Origin: Peribacillus folii
GTDB taxonomy: Bacteria > Bacillota > Bacilli > Bacillales > DSM-1321
Length of the DNA stretch: 64,000 nt
NCBI RefSeq assembly: GCF_030271255.1
Contig: NZ_JASJOM010000014.1
Span: forward strand, 1-64,000
Direction of reading: 5' to 3'
Under the pieces are notes generated by a model. It saw nothing but the letters and a program-made list of their open reading frames with translations, had not been told where the DNA came from and did no database searches. A program made the position numbers and the translations under genes. Below, piece after piece: positions 47,463 through 57,053 of this stretch (within the stretch, counting starts at the first letter, position 1; every line of letters begins with the position of its first letter).

Positions 47463-50192
47463 TTACTTTGTCATCCAAACATGCATCACCGAAAACAGCT
47501 GTTCCAATTTCAATGGTTTGCTAATATAGTCTGACGCACCTGATTCCAGACATTTTTTCCGGTCATCTTTCATGGCCTTTGCAGTCAGGGAGATAATCGG
47601 AATATCCGAAAATTCTTTTATGTTACGAATCCGCTTCATCGTTTCGTACCCATCCATCTCAGGCATCATGATATCCATCAAAATGAGGTCTATCCCTTTA
47701 TTTTCGTCCAGTACATCCAAGCATTCCAGGCCATTATTCGCAATGAGGATCTTCATCCCTTTACTTTCAAGAGCTCTTCTTAATGCAAAAATATTACGAT
47801 GATCATCATCGGTAATCAGAACCGTCTTACCATAAAAAATATTACTTTCATCGGCTAAACCTTCATTGGACTTGGCATGTTCCACTTCCGGCTCTGCCGT
47901 TATGGCTGAATTGGCCTGTTCAAGAGTTGCTGCTACTTCTGCCGATGCTTCTATAAATGTTTCACGAGAGATACTGTCTCCGGTAATACTCGGAATGAGA
48001 AGGGCGAACGTACTTCCTTTTCCTTCTTCACTATCGAGCTGGATTCTGCCTCCTAAAATTTTTGCAAATTCAGTGCTGATGGACAACCCTAGACCTGTAC
48101 CGCCATATTTTCTACTCGTAGCTCCTTCTCCTTGTTGGAATGCTTCAAAGATCAGTGCATGTGTTTCTTTTGGAATGCCGATTCCCGTATCCGTAACCGA
48201 AATCTCCAGCCAATAATCGACACCCGTGTAGTTCACGTTCGTCAGCACTTTCTTGATTTGGACGGATACAGAACCCTTCGCAGTGAACTTGAAGGCATTC
48301 GAAAGCAGATTTTTAATGATTTGCTGGAAACGCTTCTCATCGGTTTGGAATATGGTCGGTACGTCCGGGCTCATATTTATATGAAAATGAAGGCCCTTCT
48401 GGTTCGCAATATGTGAAAAATTCCTCTCTAAACTGGCAGGAAGTTCACTTATATTCACTTCACTTAGCGTAAGCTCAAGCTTTCCAGCTTCAACTTTTGA
48501 AAGATCTAGAATATCATTGATCAAGTTTAACAAGTCTTGCCCAGAAGAATGAATGACTCCAGCAAACTCTAATTCTTCTTCTGATAGAGAACGAGTGCTA
48601 TTTTCAATAAGCATCTCAGATAGGATCAGAATACTATTTAGCGGAGTGCGCAGTTCATGAGACATGTTCGCCAAAAATTCCGATTTGTATTTAGAACTAA
48701 TCGTAAGCTGTTTCGCCTTCTCTTCAAGATCTTTTTTTGCGCTTTCAAGATCTCTTGACTTTTCTTCCGCTTCTTGTGAACGATTTTTTAGCTGCTCATT
48801 GATCATTTGTAATTCTTCTGACTGCATCTGCAGTTCCTCAGACTGACTCTGCAATTCTTCGGATTGTGCCTGAAGTTCTTCGGTCATCGCCTGAGATTCA
48901 GTTAATAATCGTGCAATCTCCATGCGATCGATGACACTATTGATGGTTAGCCCGAATGTTTCAAGTACAGTATCTATAAAAGCGATATGCTGCTCCGTAA
49001 ATTCATTAAGGCTCGCAAGTTCAAATACGGCGATGACTTCCTCTTCATGAATGATTGGAGCAATCAGAATGCTGCTCGGCCTTGCTTCTCCCAATCCAGA
49101 AGAAATCAACTGATAGTCTGCTTCCATTCCATTGATCACTTGCATCCGTTTTTCAAGTGCACATTGGCCGATCAAGCCTTGTCCGAGATTGAAACTCTCT
49201 CTTCCTGCATCATTCTCCGAATCTGCAAAGGAAGCCATTTTTACAAACCTAGTTCCTTTCCCTTTTCCTTCTTTACTATAAAAAGCTCCAAATGATGATC
49301 CCGTTATTTTAGCGGCACCGGATAGAAATGTCTCCGCAAGGTTCTCCACTGAGGATATGCCTTGGGCCTTACTAACGACTTTTGTAACATTCGTTTGCAG
49401 CCAATCCCGTTCTTCAAATGAATTCAGAAGTTCGTTCGTCGCTTCTCCAAGATCCCGAATCTCATCGTTGGTCTTAACGTGAATCCGCCCGCTCAAGTCA
49501 CTGCCGTTTGCCATTGCACGAATGCTTGCCACAACCGCTTTTAACGTTTTGAGGATGGATCCGGAAATTATCATCGCGAGGACAACAGAGGCAATGATGA
49601 CGAAGGCTAACATGCTAAAGAGACCAATTTTCAGATACTGGTTTTGATCGTTCAAACTCTCCGCACGTTGTTCCGTGAGCGCTTTTTCCTTGTTTCGGAA
49701 GGTTTCAAATTGGATCAAGACGTTATCGATCTCTTCTTTTCCCCGTTCTTCTTTAAAAAATTCGCGAATACCCGCTGTATCGTTCTGCTCCTTAAGTTTA
49801 ATGAACGGATCACCTGCGACCGCTACCCATCGCTTGATGTTTTCATTAATCGAATCAAGTTTTTTTTGCTGTTTCGGATTGTCGGATAGAAGCTCCCTAA
49901 GTGCATTGTAGTCTCCTGTCAATTGGGAACGCATTTCATTATACGGCTCTAAATAGCTCTGCTCTCCCGTAATGATATATGCCCTCTGGTCCGATTCCAG
50001 CTTTAAAAGATCTTTTTCAATTCGGTTTGTGATATCCCTAACCGCGAAATCATGCTCGACGATAAAGTTCCTTTCCGTGTTCATCGTATCTAACTGTTTC
50101 GTTACAGCCCAAATAGACGCAATTAAACAAATAATCACGATAATATAGCCAGTAATAATCTTCTGGCGTATCCCAAATCTAAAATTATTCAT
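47463..50192 (-). CDS. Hybrid sensor histidine kinase (CHASE3-HAMP-GAF-HisKA-HATPase-REC)
   Basis: 909 aa. Membrane helix near 13-33, CHASE3 sensor (about 35-185), second helix (about 190-212), HAMP (to about 265), GAF (about 280-425), a coiled coil with repeated EELQxQS heptads (430-500), HisKA with His512 in ANMSHELRTPLN, HATPase with N box and GTGLGLSIS, and a receiver domain with Asp840 in LILMDIMMPEMDG. No separate response regulator or output gene is adjacent. The signal is unknown; CHASE3 kinases sense outside stimuli. Phosphate may go to the attached receiver and then to a phosphotransfer protein elsewhere. Confidence 0.93.
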   Translation of the reverse strand: MNNFRFGIRQKIITGYIIVIICLIASIWAVTKQLDTMNTERNFIVEHDFAVRDITNRIEKDLLKLESDQRAYIITGEQSYLEPYNEMRSQLTGDYNALRELLSDNPKQQKKLDSINENIKRWVAVAGDPFIKLKEQNDTAGIREFFKEERGKEEIDNVLIQFETFRNKEKALTEQRAESLNDQNQYLKIGLFSMLAFVIIASVVLAMIISGSILKTLKAVVASIRAMANGSDLSGRIHVKTNDEIRDLGEATNELLNSFEERDWLQTNVTKVVSKAQGISSVENLAETFLSGAAKITGSSFGAFYSKEGKGKGTRFVKMASFADSENDAGRESFNLGQGLIGQCALEKRMQVINGMEADYQLISSGLGEARPSSILIAPIIHEEEVIAVFELASLNEFTEQHIAFIDTVLETFGLTINSVIDRMEIARLLTESQAMTEELQAQSEELQSQSEELQMQSEELQMINEQLKNRSQEAEEKSRDLESAKKDLEEKAKQLTISSKYKSEFLANMSHELRTPLNSILILSEMLIENSTRSLSEEELEFAGVIHSSGQDLLNLINDILDLSKVEAGKLELTLSEVNISELPASLERNFSHIANQKGLHFHINMSPDVPTIFQTDEKRFQQIIKNLLSNAFKFTAKGSVSVQIKKVLTNVNYTGVDYWLEISVTDTGIGIPKETHALIFEAFQQGEGATSRKYGGTGLGLSISTEFAKILGGRIQLDSEEGKGSTFALLIPSITGDSISRETFIEASAEVAATLEQANSAITAEPEVEHAKSNEGLADESNIFYGKTVLITDDDHRNIFALRRALESKGMKILIANNGLECLDVLDENKGIDLILMDIMMPEMDGYETMKRIRNIKEFSDIPIISLTAKAMKDDRKKCLESGASDYISKPLKLEQLFSVMHVWMTK

Positions 50193-50814
50193 CGACGCTT
50201 GCCTGCCTTTTTTTTACAAAATTATTTCCTTTAATTATAATATGTTCTGCAAGATATAGATAGCTCTTAGTTTCATAGTCGGACAATCACTGCACTTATT
50301 CGAAGGATTATTTAAACACTCCCATTAGGCTTGGTGTCAGGATTCAAGCTGTAGCACGGACTTTGTATGCCCCTGTTAAACATGATCGCTTTAAAACTTT
50401 ACTTCGCTAAATTAAAATCCGGACGTTCTCATCGGCAAGAACTATATGCCTGTCTTTCTATGAAACTGGATGTATGAAGTTTCCCTTTCATCAACTAGAA
50501 AAAACCTCCCGTAAGTAAATCGTGAGAGGCCTCAACTTTAAAGATATTCGCATGTTTGGTGAATTTTCAACGAAGGTGGCTCATTATGCCTTCAGCAGCT
50601 TAATGTTCCAAGAGACAATTACATAAAACATTGGTCTCTCAAGAGTTGGACCAGATAAATAGGGTCCACATCAATATTTACATGTAACAATGCCTTTTCA
50701 AAAGTATCCATGGAAACGGAAGGATTAGCTCCTCGTACAGATGCAGTTTTCGCCCTTTTATTGATTTTTGTCAATCACTATTCAATTCTCCATTTTTTCC
50801 AGACGGATCATGTT
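50193..50814. other. Gene-free gap between kinase and RpiR gene
   Basis: About 620 bases. A minus-strand CCTC...GAGG hairpin followed by TTTTTT (50497-50530) may end the RpiR transcript. TATAAT on the minus strand (complement of about 50236-50241) may serve the kinase gene, but no good -35 is seen. Nothing else is supported. Confidence 0.35.
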
Positions 50815-51684
50815 TTAATACGTAAACGTTATATTCTTTTCTATAAGGGTTTTTTCAAGTCTTTTTAATTTTTGGATGGATTCCTCAGATGATCTTTTAC
50901 CGATTTCGATTACCAATGCATCGATTAAAGCCATAATCGGGATGACTGAAAATTGTTCTTCACTGACCTCCACCTTCATTGTGACAGATGCATATGTAAT
51001 AATTGGACATGAGATATGATCCGTTATCAATATAATTTTGTGGCCAAGTTCATAGGTCAGCTTAACAGCTTCGATCACCCGATTAGTGTACGGTTCGAAC
51101 GCAAACACCACTAACGTTTCATCCTTCTCGAATTGCAAGATCCTATCGTAAATCACTTCAGTATCATGGCCTAGTTGCCTTATCTTAGGATAAAACTCCC
51201 CAAGCAGCAGTTCGAAATATAGCGCGGTCGCTTTATACGGTCTAGTACCCAAAATATTGATATAACTTGAGTTTACAATGCAATCAATTGCCTTTTCGAA
51301 GCTTTCCAGTAATGTGGGATTTAAAGATTTATTTAATAAATGGACCGATTCTTTCCATACCTGGACTAGAGTCGGAACCTTCCCTCCTTCTTGTTGTATT
51401 TCCGTAAACGACCTCTTCAATGCCCATTTCGAGACGGAAGGCACTGATTCATCATACATATCTTTTCGTAGGTCGTTAAAATTTTCATACCCTAAGGCAT
51501 TTATCGTACGCATGACAGTCGAAATTCCTACATTAGCATGATTGGCCAGCTCTTTGATGGTTATCAAGCCCATTGATTGATAATTCTTCAAAATATAATC
51601 GCATAACTGTCTTTGTTTTTTGGGCAAAGAATCTTTAACATCAACTATTTTAGTAATGGTTGTTGTTTGATTATATAAACTCAT
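50815..51684 (-). CDS. RpiR family transcriptional regulator (HTH plus SIS domain)
   Basis: 289 aa. N-terminal helix-turn-helix (about 20-75; TIKELANHANVGISTVMRTI) and C-terminal SIS sugar-phosphate-type domain (about 125-260; INILGTRPYKATALYF). RpiR regulators sense phosphorylated sugars or other small acids. It lies downstream of the same-strand catabolic cluster but behind a terminator, so it is probably transcribed alone and may control the cluster. Confidence 0.88.
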   Translation of the reverse strand: MSLYNQTTTITKIVDVKDSLPKKQRQLCDYILKNYQSMGLITIKELANHANVGISTVMRTINALGYENFNDLRKDMYDESVPSVSKWALKRSFTEIQQEGGKVPTLVQVWKESVHLLNKSLNPTLLESFEKAIDCIVNSSYINILGTRPYKATALYFELLLGEFYPKIRQLGHDTEVIYDRILQFEKDETLVVFAFEPYTNRVIEAVKLTYELGHKIILITDHISCPIITYASVTMKVEVSEEQFSVIPIMALIDALVIEIGKRSSEESIQKLKRLEKTLIEKNITFTY

Positions 51685-51857
51685 TCAAATCCCCTTTTCA
51701 CATTCTTTTATAGCTTATCCGCCTAAATTGATTCATCTTTGGTCCATTATATCTTATATTCAAAAAATGGGAGGATTTCAAAGGACCCTTCCGTAGGATG
51801 CAAGCTCGTATTAGATATGATTGTTCACTTTAATCACCGACGAATCGTTATATATTA

Positions 51858-51897
51858 AAAGGCATGAGCCCGTCGGATTACCGGATTCATGCCTTAA
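51858..51897 (-). terminator. Terminator of the DMT transporter gene
   Basis: Minus-strand AAGGCATGA/TCATGCCTT with inner CCGGTAATCCGACGG pairing, then TTAATAT; separates the cluster from the RpiR gene. Confidence 0.85.
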
Positions 51898-51947
51898 GTG
51901 TGGTCTAACTTATTATGGGGATTGCGGAATGGACCTGTCAAAACCAT

Positions 51948-52862
51948 TCATCCTTGTATGTTTATACCTTTCTTAATCTTGGAGCGCCCTCCGGCGACAA
52001 GAATTGCCGAATACAAAACCAAAGCGATCCCTAACACCTGCCATCCCCGCAGTTGTTCCCCAAGGAAAAGCACTCCAGTTACGACTGCAACGATGGGTTC
52101 TATCGTAGCTAAAATGGAAGCCTTACTAGCTTCTAAATGCTTTAGGCCTGAAGTGTACAAAACAAAAGCCGCTACCGTCGATACCAACGCTAACAATACG
52201 GCTGATATCCAAACATCCGCCTCTTGAAATTCATCAGTCTTTCTTATTATGTCGCTTGTCAATAACATGAAAATGCTCGTATAAAAAAATGTGTACGTGG
52301 TAATGGTCAACGCAGAATAACGCTTCGTTACAGGTTTACCGAAAATACTGTACAATGCATAGCAAAAGCCGGATAAAATCCCCATTAACAACGTGTTCCA
52401 AGGGATACTATCTTGCCCGAATGGCAAAAGCCCTACAACAAATGCGCAACCTGTAATGGCAAGAGCAAGTGCCCAGCCTTTTCTAATGGTCAATGGCTCT
52501 TTAAAAAAGAGCCGAGATAGGATGGTTACAAACAAGGGACCTGTATATAGAAGTGTGACTGCAAGCGATAGACTCGATTGCGAAAAAACCTCAAAGTAAA
52601 AAAAATTGAATAAGGCAATACTAAAGATGCCCGCCCCAGCGAAAAAGATTTGGTCTTTTAATCTGGTACGTAACTGCTTACGATAAAAAATTGCCATAAT
52701 TAAAATCAAGATCACAAAGGTGAAGACACCCCGAATGGCCACTACGTCCCAAGCGGTGAAGCCGTGAGAATACAAGGGGGCAATAAATAAACCTATAAGC
52801 CCCCAGCATGCCGCACCAGCAATTGTAATCAAGTAAACTCTCAGGTCCGACCGTATTTTCAT
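51948..52862 (-). CDS. EamA/DMT family transporter
   Basis: 304 aa, ten membrane helices in two EamA halves. The second half ends GLKHLEASKASILATIEPI, the usual EamA signature. Substrate unknown; the family exports or imports amino acids, nucleosides or metabolites. It lies between the MFS gene and the RpiR gene, so it may belong to the same cluster. Confidence 0.88.
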   Translation of the reverse strand: MKIRSDLRVYLITIAGAACWGLIGLFIAPLYSHGFTAWDVVAIRGVFTFVILILIMAIFYRKQLRTRLKDQIFFAGAGIFSIALFNFFYFEVFSQSSLSLAVTLLYTGPLFVTILSRLFFKEPLTIRKGWALALAITGCAFVVGLLPFGQDSIPWNTLLMGILSGFCYALYSIFGKPVTKRYSALTITTYTFFYTSIFMLLTSDIIRKTDEFQEADVWISAVLLALVSTVAAFVLYTSGLKHLEASKASILATIEPIVAVVTGVLFLGEQLRGWQVLGIALVLYSAILVAGGRSKIKKGINIQG

Positions 52863-53111
52863 ATCCTCCCTCCCTTCTTTTAAAGATTGATTTCATCGAC
52901 CGATTTCCATTAAATATTGAAACCATCCAGCGTAAGCAAGATGAAAGCCACCTATCCGCAAAAGGAAGATGACTTTACATCCATTAAAATGATCGATCTA
53001 TTGCTTATACGCTGCAACGAATCGATTTTCCTCTTTTACGCCCTATATAGTGGAAAAACCAGCCGTTAAAAGGTGCGGATATGGGCTCGTCCAAACACGT
53101 TTTCGCTTTTT

Positions 53112-54488
53112 CTAATTAATATTTTTTTGAGATACGAAGCTGTCATGTCCTTTATTTCTGGTTTTGTTGATGGTGCTGGTTTGTATTAAACTCATATTCT
53201 TGGTTTCCGGGGCCATGAAAAGAGAGACTAAAAACCCAATGAAAAACAAAGCACCACAAATGTACAACGTAGCTGCCAAACCAAAGGTATCTAAAATGAA
53301 TGGAAAGAAAAAGGTACTAATGGCAGAGGCAAGACGGGTTACGCCTGTTATAAAGCCCATTGCCGTCCCCCGGATATGGGTGGGGAAAAGCTCGTTAGGA
53401 TAAATCCAATCATGAGCTCCCATTGCAGTGTTAAACGTACCATATATGATAAAAAGAACTAAGATGAAAACAAACGATGTATGTAGCCCAGAGGTTGCTC
53501 CCAGTACGAATAAAGAAATGGAAGATACAAAAAACGGAACAATGAGTGTAGGCCTTCTTCCGTATTTTTCGATCAAGTAAAGAGCAGGAAGCAAGCCGAC
53601 AAGATAAATAATATTTATCACTGCAGCCCCCAGATATTCCCTCGTTCCATTGGCGAACCCAAATTGTGCAAGGATCTCAGGGATATAGGTTCCTATCCCA
53701 AATGTAGGAATAACTTGAAGCGACCAGAAAGCCGAGACGAAAAATATCCATTTTCCATAACCATTTCGGAACATATCGAGAAAGGAGGTTCTCTCCTTAG
53801 TCTCTGGTTCGCGGGACATGATGACATGATCACCGAATATTTTCTGAACGATGGCGTTTGCTTCTTTTTCTCTTCCTTTGCTAGCCAGCCATAGAGGGGA
53901 TTCCGGCATGTTCAAACGTGCGACAAGCATGATGATCACTGGAATCGCACTGCTTAGAAGCATCCATCTCCAGCTCGCATCGCCTATGGATAACAAAAAG
54001 TAACCGGCCAAGTAGGAACTGGCATAACCGACAAACCAGAGTCCATTAAGCCCGCCAAGCAAGGAACCACGATTTCTTTTCGGGGAAAATTCCGCCATCA
54101 TGGCTCCTGCAATTGGGTAATCTGCTCCTATTGCAATTCCTAAAATAAATCGTAAAATGACTAACTGAATGGGATCGTTGATAAAAAACTGAAGAATCGA
54201 AACAACAGCCATGATGAGCATATCGATGACGAACATTTTCTTCCTGCCAATTAGGTCTGTAAGATAGCCCCCTATTACCCCACCAACAAACATCCCCGCA
54301 AGGGTTGCCATTCCAATCGAACCCATCATGGTTAGAGACATATCGAATTGGGACTGCATGACGGAAAGCGCAACCGCGATGATTCCGATGATATACCCAT
54401 CGATGAATGTACTCCCGCTGGCGTAGGCAAACATTTTATAATGGAATCTACTTAAAGGCAGTTCATCCATTGTACGGACTTTATTCAT
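53112..54488 (-). CDS. MFS transporter, sugar/aromatic-acid-porter type
   Basis: 458 aa, 12 helices. GGYLTDLIGRKKMFVIDML and the matching C-half IEKYGRRPTLIVP are the sugar-porter style A-loops, and NELFPTHIRGTAMGF matches the PETKNM-ended family (ending MAPETKNMSL). It is likely the uptake system for the substrate of the neighbouring enzymes. ATG 54488; 147 bases separate it from the oxidoreductase gene. Confidence 0.88.
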   Translation of the reverse strand: MNKVRTMDELPLSRFHYKMFAYASGSTFIDGYIIGIIAVALSVMQSQFDMSLTMMGSIGMATLAGMFVGGVIGGYLTDLIGRKKMFVIDMLIMAVVSILQFFINDPIQLVILRFILGIAIGADYPIAGAMMAEFSPKRNRGSLLGGLNGLWFVGYASSYLAGYFLLSIGDASWRWMLLSSAIPVIIMLVARLNMPESPLWLASKGREKEANAIVQKIFGDHVIMSREPETKERTSFLDMFRNGYGKWIFFVSAFWSLQVIPTFGIGTYIPEILAQFGFANGTREYLGAAVINIIYLVGLLPALYLIEKYGRRPTLIVPFFVSSISLFVLGATSGLHTSFVFILVLFIIYGTFNTAMGAHDWIYPNELFPTHIRGTAMGFITGVTRLASAISTFFFPFILDTFGLAATLYICGALFFIGFLVSLFMAPETKNMSLIQTSTINKTRNKGHDSFVSQKNIN

Positions 54489-54635
54489 AAATTCCCCCCT
54501 ATTATCAAAAGAATTTCACTTCGGTTCATCAGGTCGAACTAGCGAAATATCACTTTGGTTGATAACGCTTGCATTTTTATGCCGGTTCATACCAATGAAG
54601 GAGTTCACCTGGTTTTCTCGGCATTATCACAGTAC

Positions 54636-56027
54636 TTAATTGGATACTGCCGTCTTGAATTTCTTTTCCTTTTGGGATGCAGGGACCTCGAAATCCAGGA
54701 AGCTATTGATGCTCTGGGCTGCAGTGAATCCTGTTTGAATGGCCGTTTCCGTATAATAGGAGCCTAAATAATCACCTGCCAAAAATAATCGACCCGCAGA
54801 TTTTGTCAAAATAGGTTGTATTTCGGCACGGCCTGGGAAAATATAGGCTGATCCGTACGGGAATTTTTCTACATGTGCCTCCACTACATGCTCACTAAAG
54901 CCAGGAAATACTTCATTTAAATCTTTCAAATAGATTTGAAGGATTTCCTCTTCCGATTTATCAATTAGCCGGCGCCCGCTTTCCCCCGGCGAAAATGTCA
55001 TGAGACTGCTGCCTGGCTGTCTTTCGGTTTCTATTGAACGGACTAGATTGGATTGATGAAGAATAATGTCAAAGGACCTTTTAGGCGTTGCAAATGAATA
55101 TACATCATCCCAAACCTGAGGGGCTGTTTCATTGGTTAAAAATGCTGCACTGACATGCGGACCATATTTAATCTTACCAAGAGCGTCTGCAAGTTCCGGG
55201 TCAATGTTTTTCGCTATGTTTTTTGTAATCGTGGCAGGGGTCGCGAGTACGGCATAACGTGCTTCCACCACATGCTTCACGCCATCTTGCGTATAACTCA
55301 CAACAACAGAGTCCTCTTTCTGAAGAACTTCTGAAACGATTGCCTTCAGTTGGACCCGTTCCCCTAATGTTGTGGCGATCGTGTTTGTAAGCGTTGATGC
55401 TCCCCCGACAATATTTCTCCCTAACCCATCGTCTTTGTTCCATACCGTGTGGAAATATCCTACACCTGATCCTGCAGTCATTGTCTCGGGACTGCCAGTC
55501 GAACGGCTGACAGTAGGTCTAAAAATGGCATCAGCATCTGGCGGCAATACTCCAGTGAATTGGGCAAAGGTTCGATCTCCCATAAATTCTAAAATCCGCT
55601 GTTGTCGAGCTCTATAATCCTCTCCCGGACGTTTTTTTGCCATTTTTCCATACTTGATGACAGCTGCACGCACTTTCGCGCCTGCACGGATCATGGCCAA
55701 TCTAGCTTTCCATGACATCGGGGCCCGAAATGGATACAGCTCGACCGGACCATCTAAAAGCAGCTTCCCATTCAACGACATGGCAGTAAGAATTCCAGGG
55801 ACAGGTAATGCCGTTATTCCTACAGATTGAAATAATTCATCCGTCGCTGAACCAGCTCCGGCATATAGGTGTCCGCCCCAATTTAACCAATAATCCCCTC
55901 GGCGCTCAGATCGTACACGCCCGCCAATACGGTCATCGGATTCCAAAAGTACGATGTCATGGTGTTTAAGGCGCCAGGCAGCAGACAAACCAGCCAGTCC
56001 ACCGCCTATTATAATTACATCCTTCAT
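54636..56027 (-). CDS. FAD-dependent oxidoreductase, amine-oxidase/protoporphyrinogen-oxidase fold
   Basis: 463 aa. FAD-binding Rossmann motif DVIIIGGGLAGLSAAWRL at the N terminus, IGGRVRSERR for the second FAD contact, and the C-terminal FAD loop GRLFLAGDYLGSYYTETAI. Domain layout is that of flavin amine oxidases and PPOX-like enzymes; the substrate is not predictable. ATG 56027 follows GGGAGG. Its position between the DapA-like and MFS genes suggests it oxidises an amine or related compound early in the pathway. Confidence 0.85.
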   Translation of the reverse strand: MKDVIIIGGGLAGLSAAWRLKHHDIVLLESDDRIGGRVRSERRGDYWLNWGGHLYAGAGSATDELFQSVGITALPVPGILTAMSLNGKLLLDGPVELYPFRAPMSWKARLAMIRAGAKVRAAVIKYGKMAKKRPGEDYRARQQRILEFMGDRTFAQFTGVLPPDADAIFRPTVSRSTGSPETMTAGSGVGYFHTVWNKDDGLGRNIVGGASTLTNTIATTLGERVQLKAIVSEVLQKEDSVVVSYTQDGVKHVVEARYAVLATPATITKNIAKNIDPELADALGKIKYGPHVSAAFLTNETAPQVWDDVYSFATPKRSFDIILHQSNLVRSIETERQPGSSLMTFSPGESGRRLIDKSEEEILQIYLKDLNEVFPGFSEHVVEAHVEKFPYGSAYIFPGRAEIQPILTKSAGRLFLAGDYLGSYYTETAIQTGFTAAQSINSFLDFEVPASQKEKKFKTAVSN

Positions 56028-56066
56028 TGGATTTCCTCCCAGCCCTTGTATAATGATCATTCTCCA

Positions 56067-56969
56067 TTAAAGTTGTTCCAATTTTAGTTCCCCTAATTCA
56101 GTTAATATCGACTCAATTCTTGACTTGAACTTATCGGTGGCAGGCACTAACGGCACTCTGCTTGGTCCCCCTGATAATCCTAGTACTTCCAAGCCTGCCT
56201 TTACCGTCCCCGGAATCGTTTCTTCTTCAATAGCATTATATAAATCTAGCAGTTCCTGATTTAATTTAGTGGCTTCTTTTAAGTTGTTTTCATTTACGAT
56301 CAAATCATATAGTTTTGCCATTTTTTTCGGAGCCAGGTTGTGGACCACTCCAACGGCACCCTGTCCTCCTAAAGCCAATGTAGGTAAGATTAAATGCTCA
56401 AACCCGGTAAGCACCGCGAAGTTTCGGTTGTCTTTAGTCAATGCAATAAGCTTCGAAGTATGCTGTCCATCAGCAGTATTTTTAATGCCGACGATTCCAT
56501 CGATTTGACTTAATTCATTAATTAACTCTGGATCAAGTTCGACACCTGTTGCCTCTGGATAATGATAGATTACAATTCCAATGCTCGAGTTTTCTGCCAC
56601 TGCCTTGTAATGATCAATAATCCCTTGTCTACTGGTAGACATATAATAAGGATTAATGACCAGGGCACAATCTGCACCAACTTCAGCTGCGTATTTAGTA
56701 AGTTCAAGCGTATCCTCTGTTCGATGGCATCCTGTACCGGCCATGACAGGCAATCTTCCGTTTGCTGTTTCACATACGAATTTAATCACTGCTTTTCGTT
56801 CTTCCATGCTCATTAGTGAGTACTCTCCCGTACTCCCTCCCACTAACAGGCAGTCCATCCCTCCATCTATCAAATGATCTATCAGTCGTTCAAGCCCCTT
56901 ATAGTCAATACTCGTATCCTCGTTCATTGGTGTTGGTAAAGCTGGGATCATTCCAAATGGTTTATACAT
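56067..56969 (-). CDS. DapA/NAL family class I lyase
   Basis: 300 aa TIM barrel. Schiff-base lysine is in GIVGIKNTADG; the conserved Tyr is in IVIYHYPEATG; LVGGSTGEYSLM is the substrate carboxylate loop (GSTGE rather than the DapA GTTGE). It therefore is more likely an aldolase or dehydratase acting on a 2-oxo acid than the biosynthetic DapA. ATG 56969 follows GAGGAGG by six bases. It lies 84 bases after the aldehyde dehydrogenase and 39 before the oxidoreductase. Confidence 0.85.
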   Translation of the reverse strand: MYKPFGMIPALPTPMNEDTSIDYKGLERLIDHLIDGGMDCLLVGGSTGEYSLMSMEERKAVIKFVCETANGRLPVMAGTGCHRTEDTLELTKYAAEVGADCALVINPYYMSTSRQGIIDHYKAVAENSSIGIVIYHYPEATGVELDPELINELSQIDGIVGIKNTADGQHTSKLIALTKDNRNFAVLTGFEHLILPTLALGGQGAVGVVHNLAPKKMAKLYDLIVNENNLKEATKLNQELLDLYNAIEEETIPGTVKAGLEVLGLSGGPSRVPLVPATDKFKSRIESILTELGELKLEQL

Positions 56970-57053
56970 ATTCATCCTCCTCATTAAAGTTAGTAACCGG
57001 ATCACTGCCGAATGATGGCTTCATAGCATTCATCTAAAATGGTTATGCGCCCT

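Noticed and set aside
50368-50478. 36-codon plus-strand frame in the kinase-RpiR gap
   Set aside because: No ribosome site, promoter or terminator fits it.
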